Origin: an uncultured Granulosicoccaceae bacterium | GTDB lineage: Bacteria > Pseudomonadota > Gammaproteobacteria > Granulosicoccales > Granulosicoccaceae | Direction of reading: 5' to 3' | Length of the DNA: 8,540 bases | Assembly (NCBI GenBank): GCA_937951695.1 | Contig: CALFBL010000149.1 | Coordinates: forward strand, 1 to 8,540 | Translations under genes and position numbers: made by a program | In this document: positions 5,491-8,540 of the stretch, in pieces | Numbering within the stretch: position 1 is the first letter of the stretch | Layout: every line of letters begins with the position of its first letter | Notes under the pieces: generated by a model | Seen by the model: only the letters and a program-made list of their open reading frames with translations | Told to the model about the DNA's origin: nothing | Database searches by the model: none

Positions 5491-5518
5491 TTGCCTCAGT
5501 CTGTTCGCAGAGTATAAC
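5491..5518 (+). promoter_or_regulatory. Candidate promoter for the bepA-like gene
   Basis: TTGCCT (5491-5496), a 16-base spacer and TATAAC (5513-5518) match the sigma-70 consensus at 4 and 5 of 6 positions. The start of transcription would be about 5525, roughly 90 bases before the GTG at 5614. The -10 overlaps the opposite-strand TATACT, so the two divergent promoters may compete for the same site. Confidence 0.35.
5511..5516 (-). promoter_or_regulatory. Candidate -10 element for the ilvI operon
   Basis: The minus strand reads TATACT here, 5 of 6 to the consensus, within GGTTATACTC. No good -35 is seen at normal spacing (CACCTT at 17 bases), so an activator may be needed, or the promoter lies elsewhere. 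Initiation here would give an ilvI leader of about 320 bases, long enough for the candidate leader ORF and attenuator. It overlaps the -10 of the divergent gene. Confidence 0.25.
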
Positions 5519-5613
5519 CAATCGTTGTAATCTAAGGTGGTTGAACTGCAGAACTAAGAAGGTGTCGGAGTTTCGGCGGATCACGCGTGCTAGATTAAGG
5601 CTCAACCTGTGCG

Positions 5614-7161
5614 GTGAATGCTGCAGCGAACCCGCAAGGAGCCGTTACACTCTGCAGGACTACCCAGAAAACTACAACTATTGTGTTCAGTCGAACCTTA
5701 AAAATCGTCCACAGCGCTCCTCAGAGACGCATTGGTTCAAAAGCCCTCGCCGCTCTGGGTGCTGCGATTCTGTGCATGTTCGTCTCCGTCTCGGCAGTCT
5801 CCCAAAGTTCGCTGCCATCCATGGGAGAACCCGCTGATAGCGCCCTCTCACCGCTTGAGGAGGCCGCTATAGGGCGTCAATTGATGCGCCAGATTCGCGC
5901 CCAATTGCCGCTCGCACTCGACACCCAGGTGGATGAGTACATCAACACCCTTGGGCAACTTTTGGTACAGGCCTCAGGGCGTCAAAAGACCAACTTCACA
6001 TTCTTTGTGGTCGAAGACCCCAACATCAATGCTTTCGCCTTCCCAGGGGGCTATATCGGGGTAAATCAAGGGTTAATAGAGGCCATGGTGTTCGAGGATC
6101 AGTTAGCCGGTGTGGTCGCTCACGAAATAGCGCATGTGACTCAACGTCACCATGCGCGCATGTTCGCCGTTAGCAAAACGCGAACCCTGCGCACTGCAGC
6201 CACTATCGTGGCCGCCATTCTGGTTGCTGCTGCCTCGCCGGAAGCTGGCCAAGCTGCTCTGGCCGCGGGACTGGCTGTCAATCAGCAATCTGCCATCAAC
6301 TTCACCCGCTTGAACGAAATCGAAGCCGACCGAATCGGTATCGATATTCTCGACAGCGCCGAGTTCGACCCCACCGCAATGGCTGAATCATTCGCCATTC
6401 TGCAGCGCAAGAACCGGCTCAACACATCCGGACTGCAGCTGGAATATTTGCGCACCCACCCACTGGACAACAATCGGATCGCCGAAGCGTCCAATCGGGC
6501 GGCGAACCTGATCACCCGAAAACGTGACGAGCAGCTCGATTTCAATTTGATAAAGGCTCGTCTGCGTGTGCTGACCACCCAGGACGTGGCGCAGCAATTA
6601 TCTCAAGAAAAGGCCAACTGGCGTCGACACGCCTCGCCCAGCTCAGCGTACGCTCTGACGCTACTGAATCTGCGAAGTAAGCGGCTCAACGAGGCGCAAC
6701 GCTGGATGAGAGAGCTGACCAAGATCGCCGCAGATCATCCTGCCGTATTGCTCATTGGCACTGAGTTAAAGGCGGCTCAAGGTAGAAAAGGCGAGAGCAC
6801 AAAACAACTCAAAACGTTGCACACCTTGTATCCAGAACGATACTCAATCCTTGAGATGCTGCTCGATCAACTGATCGATGCGCGACAGCTCACTGAGGCG
6901 CGCCAATTGGCCAACAACTACATTCGCCGTAGCGATCGACCAAATCGCCGAGCTTACCGAACCATGGCCAGCATCCAGCAACAACTCGGCGAGACGGCCG
7001 CGAGCCACGAATCGTTAGCGTATTATTTCGCTGAACTCGACGAGTATCAGCGCGCGGCCAGTCAGCTTGAATTAGCGCTGGCGCACGTCGCCACCGGCAG
7101 CCAGGATGAACTGAGACTGCGTGCGAGTCTCGATGTGGTTAGAGGTAACTCACCGCGATAG
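5614..7161 (+). CDS. bepA: BepA-like periplasmic M48 metalloprotease with TPR-type region
   Basis: 515 residues. BepA (YfgC) is a periplasmic zinc protease and chaperone that helps assemble, or degrades, outer-membrane beta-barrel proteins such as LptD at the BAM complex. A signal-peptide-like segment, KALAALGAAILCMFVSVSAVS, spans about 43-63. The M48 domain follows with INAFAFPGGYIGVNQGL (138-154), zinc site H170-E171-x-x-H174 in VVAHEIAHVTQRHHAR, third ligand E237 in NEIEADRIGIDIL, and H282 in RTHPLDNNRIAE, corresponding to the regulatory His of BepA. From about residue 310 the sequence is helical and TPR-like (for example ALTLLNLRSKRLNEAQRWM). The start is uncertain: GTG 5614 leaves about 40 residues before the hydrophobic core and has only a distant AAGG; GTG 5683 gives a more normal signal peptide but no clear ribosome binding site. 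Divergent from ilvI, convergent with pckA. Confidence 0.9.
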   Translation: MNAAANPQGAVTLCRTTQKTTTIVFSRTLKIVHSAPQRRIGSKALAALGAAILCMFVSVSAVSQSSLPSMGEPADSALSPLEEAAIGRQLMRQIRAQLPLALDTQVDEYINTLGQLLVQASGRQKTNFTFFVVEDPNINAFAFPGGYIGVNQGLIEAMVFEDQLAGVVAHEIAHVTQRHHARMFAVSKTRTLRTAATIVAAILVAAASPEAGQAALAAGLAVNQQSAINFTRLNEIEADRIGIDILDSAEFDPTAMAESFAILQRKNRLNTSGLQLEYLRTHPLDNNRIAEASNRAANLITRKRDEQLDFNLIKARLRVLTTQDVAQQLSQEKANWRRHASPSSAYALTLLNLRSKRLNEAQRWMRELTKIAADHPAVLLIGTELKAAQGRKGESTKQLKTLHTLYPERYSILEMLLDQLIDARQLTEARQLANNYIRRSDRPNRRAYRTMASIQQQLGETAASHESLAYYFAELDEYQRAASQLELALAHVATGSQDELRLRASLDVVRGNSPR

Positions 7162-7184
7162 TCTGAAAGTGAGTTACCGGTTTT
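7144..7184 (+). terminator. Terminator-like hairpin overlapping the end of the bepA-like gene
   Basis: GGTAACTCAC (7144-7153) and GTGAGTTACC (7169-7178) form a perfect 10-bp stem with a 15-base loop that contains the stop codon (7159-7161). The stem is followed by GGTTTT. A smaller hairpin CGGT-TTTA-ACCG (7178-7189 region) adjoins it. The T run is only four, so it is an imperfect intrinsic terminator. On the minus strand no T run follows, so it would not serve pckA. Confidence 0.5.
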
Positions 7185-7342
7185 AACCGTCCATCTATTC
7201 AGGACACAATCCAAGGGTATCGATGGTCATCGGGTCTATGATAATGACGTCCGCCCTGGCCTTTTTGTCGAGCGGTGCGCAAGCTCGAATGCGCAGGCCG
7301 CCCGTTACCTGCCGAGCGGCAACTGCTGTGACCTGCTTGCGC

Positions 7343-8540
7343 TCACTGGCTGATTTTTGGGCCGGCGGCAACCAACGACGCACCGTGTGCGTTGTCGGTG
7401 TACTGCTCAAAGTTAGCGATAAATTTAGCCGCTAGGTCCTCGGCTCTGGCAGCCCACTCACTGGCGTCAGCGTAAGTATTGCGCGGATCCAACAATTCGC
7501 TATCGACTCCGTTTAGCGCTGTCGGCACGGCAAGATTAAACACGGGCACGTTGGTAGTCTCTTCCGCGTCTATCGATCCATCAAGGATGGCATCGATGAT
7601 GGCGCGAGTCGCTTTGATCGACATACGCTCACCACTACCGTTCCAGCCCGTATTAACCAGGTAGGCTTTGGCACCCGATGCCTGCATGCGTTTAAGCAGT
7701 TGTTCTGCGTATTTCGTTGGGTGCAAGCTTAAAAAAGCCTTACCAAAACACGCTGAAAACGTTGGAGTGGGTTCGGTTACGCCAAGCTCTGTACCGGCAA
7801 GCTTTGCGGTAAAGCCGGACAGAAAATGATATTGCGTCTGCTCAGCCGTCAGTACAGACACCGGGGGCAACACACCAAACGCGTCGGCCGAGAGAAAGAT
7901 AACCTTCGAGGCATGACCGGCTCGAGACACAGGCTTTACGATATTGTCGATGTGATGAATCGGATATGACACGCGGGCATTTTCGGTTTTGGAACCATCG
8001 TCAAAATCCACGCTTTGATCGGCACGCACCACGACGTTCTCCAGCAGGGCATCGCGTCGAATGGCCGCGTAAATTTCAGGTTCTGAAGCTTCACTCAAGC
8101 GAATGGTTTTGGCGTAACAGCCGCCTTCAAAATTGAACACGCCGTCATCATCCCAACCGTGCTCATCGTCACCGATCAACTGTCTCTTGGGGTCAGTGGA
8201 CAGCGTGGTTTTACCGGTACCCGACAAGCCAAAAAATACCGCTGTGTCGCCATTTTCATCAGCGTTAGCTGAACAGTGCATGGAGGCGATGCCACGCAGC
8301 GGTAGCAAGTAGTTCATGTACGCGAACATACCCTTTTTCATCTCGCCGCCATACCAGGTACCACCGATGATCTGTGTTTTCTCAGTCAGGTTAAAGGCCA
8401 CAAAATTTTCTGAATTCAGACCGTGCTCCTGCCACTTGTCGTTAACCGTCTTGGCGCCGTTCATCACCACGAAATCGGGTTCAAAAACAGCTAATTCTTG
8501 CACGTTAGGGCGAATGAACATATTGGTGACAAAGTGAGCC
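7343..8540 (-). CDS. pckA: Phosphoenolpyruvate carboxykinase (ATP), C-terminal part (runs off the right edge)
   Basis: About 398 residues of an enzyme usually near 510-540 residues; the frame is open to the window edge, beginning AHFVTNMFIRP. The internal ATG at 8521 is not the start. It converts oxaloacetate and ATP to phosphoenolpyruvate, CO2 and ADP, the first step of gluconeogenesis, in the cytoplasm. Seen are GGTWYGGEMKKGMF with the substrate lysine, the P-loop GLSGTGKTTLS, the metal-binding LIGDDEHGWDD, FNFEGGCYAK, the conserved SYPIHHIDNIV and the adenine-region NTGWNG. The C-terminus FEQYTDNAHGASLVAAGPK is typical. It converges with the bepA-like gene, leaving 181 bases between the stops. 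No convincing intrinsic terminator is visible on its strand in that gap. Confidence 0.97.
   Translation of the reverse strand, partial: AHFVTNMFIRPNVQELAVFEPDFVVMNGAKTVNDKWQEHGLNSENFVAFNLTEKTQIIGGTWYGGEMKKGMFAYMNYLLPLRGIASMHCSANADENGDTAVFFGLSGTGKTTLSTDPKRQLIGDDEHGWDDDGVFNFEGGCYAKTIRLSEASEPEIYAAIRRDALLENVVVRADQSVDFDDGSKTENARVSYPIHHIDNIVKPVSRAGHASKVIFLSADAFGVLPPVSVLTAEQTQYHFLSGFTAKLAGTELGVTEPTPTFSACFGKAFLSLHPTKYAEQLLKRMQASGAKAYLVNTGWNGSGERMSIKATRAIIDAILDGSIDAEETTNVPVFNLAVPTALNGVDSELLDPRNTYADASEWAARAEDLAAKFIANFEQYTDNAHGASLVAAGPKISQ

Noticed and set aside
5210..5605. 131-residue minus-strand frame across the ilvI-bepA intergenic region
   Set aside because: No ribosome binding site, arginine- and histidine-rich shadow-like composition, and it would cross the divergent promoters.
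7276..7295. TGCGCA...TGCGCA hairpin as a pckA terminator
   Set aside because: On the pckA strand it is followed by A-rich rather than T-rich sequence, and TGCGCA is self-palindromic, so the pairing is uninformative.
7195..7410. 71-residue minus-strand frame overlapping the end of pckA
   Set aside because: No ribosome binding site seen and it overlaps the conserved pckA C-terminus in another frame; its tail ADVIIIDPMTIDTLG looks protein-like but is not enough.
1..8540. CRISPR arrays, tRNA or rRNA genes, complete insertion sequences
   Set aside because: No regularly spaced repeats, cloverleaf-like sequences, rRNA signatures or transposase motifs were seen on reading both strands.

Overview
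The window reads as a gammaproteobacterial chromosome segment outside the enteric group. It carries an ilvI-ilvH type acetohydroxy acid synthase with a membrane-type phosphatidylserine synthase directly downstream, a holD-like/rimI/prfC neighbourhood, a BepA-type periplasmic M48 protease and an ATP-dependent PEP carboxykinase. The housekeeping genes look intact and native, so most of the window is ordinary. The unusual material is in the two longer non-coding stretches.

Minus-strand block, right to left. A leader region (about 5187-5510) precedes ilvI (GTG start, 5186), ilvH/ilvN (start overlaps the ilvI stop as TGATG), pssA (GTG start, 11 bases after ilvN), a 205-residue HolD/uracil-DNA-glycosylase-like protein (10 bases after pssA) and rimI (again a TGATG overlap). 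The tight spacing implies one operon joining branched-chain amino acid synthesis, phospholipid synthesis, a likely clamp-loader accessory protein and the acetyltransferase for ribosomal protein S18. After rimI comes a 913-base stretch without an intact gene (202-1114), then the start of prfC (201 to the window edge). In E. coli the order is holD-rimI-yjjG-prfC, so this stretch sits where yjjG would be. It holds the C-terminal stump of a Fic-family 'mobile mystery protein B' gene, a 100-codon open frame without a start codon, a large imperfect hairpin with a promoter-like sequence just before it, and alternating hairpins ahead of prfC.

Plus-strand block. A BepA-like M48 metalloprotease with a C-terminal TPR-type region (5614-7161) is divergent from ilvI. 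Its terminator-like hairpin overlaps its last codons. It converges on pckA, which enters from the right edge on the minus strand and ends at 7343.

The best candidates for something undescribed are both regulatory. (1) The ilvI leader holds a possible 87-codon leader ORF rich in Leu/Val/Ile codons just before a terminator-like stem with TTTT, plus alternative pairing arms. (2) The prfC leader holds three arms that form mutually exclusive hairpins. Both are inferences from sequence alone. No CRISPR array, tRNA, rRNA or complete insertion sequence was seen.
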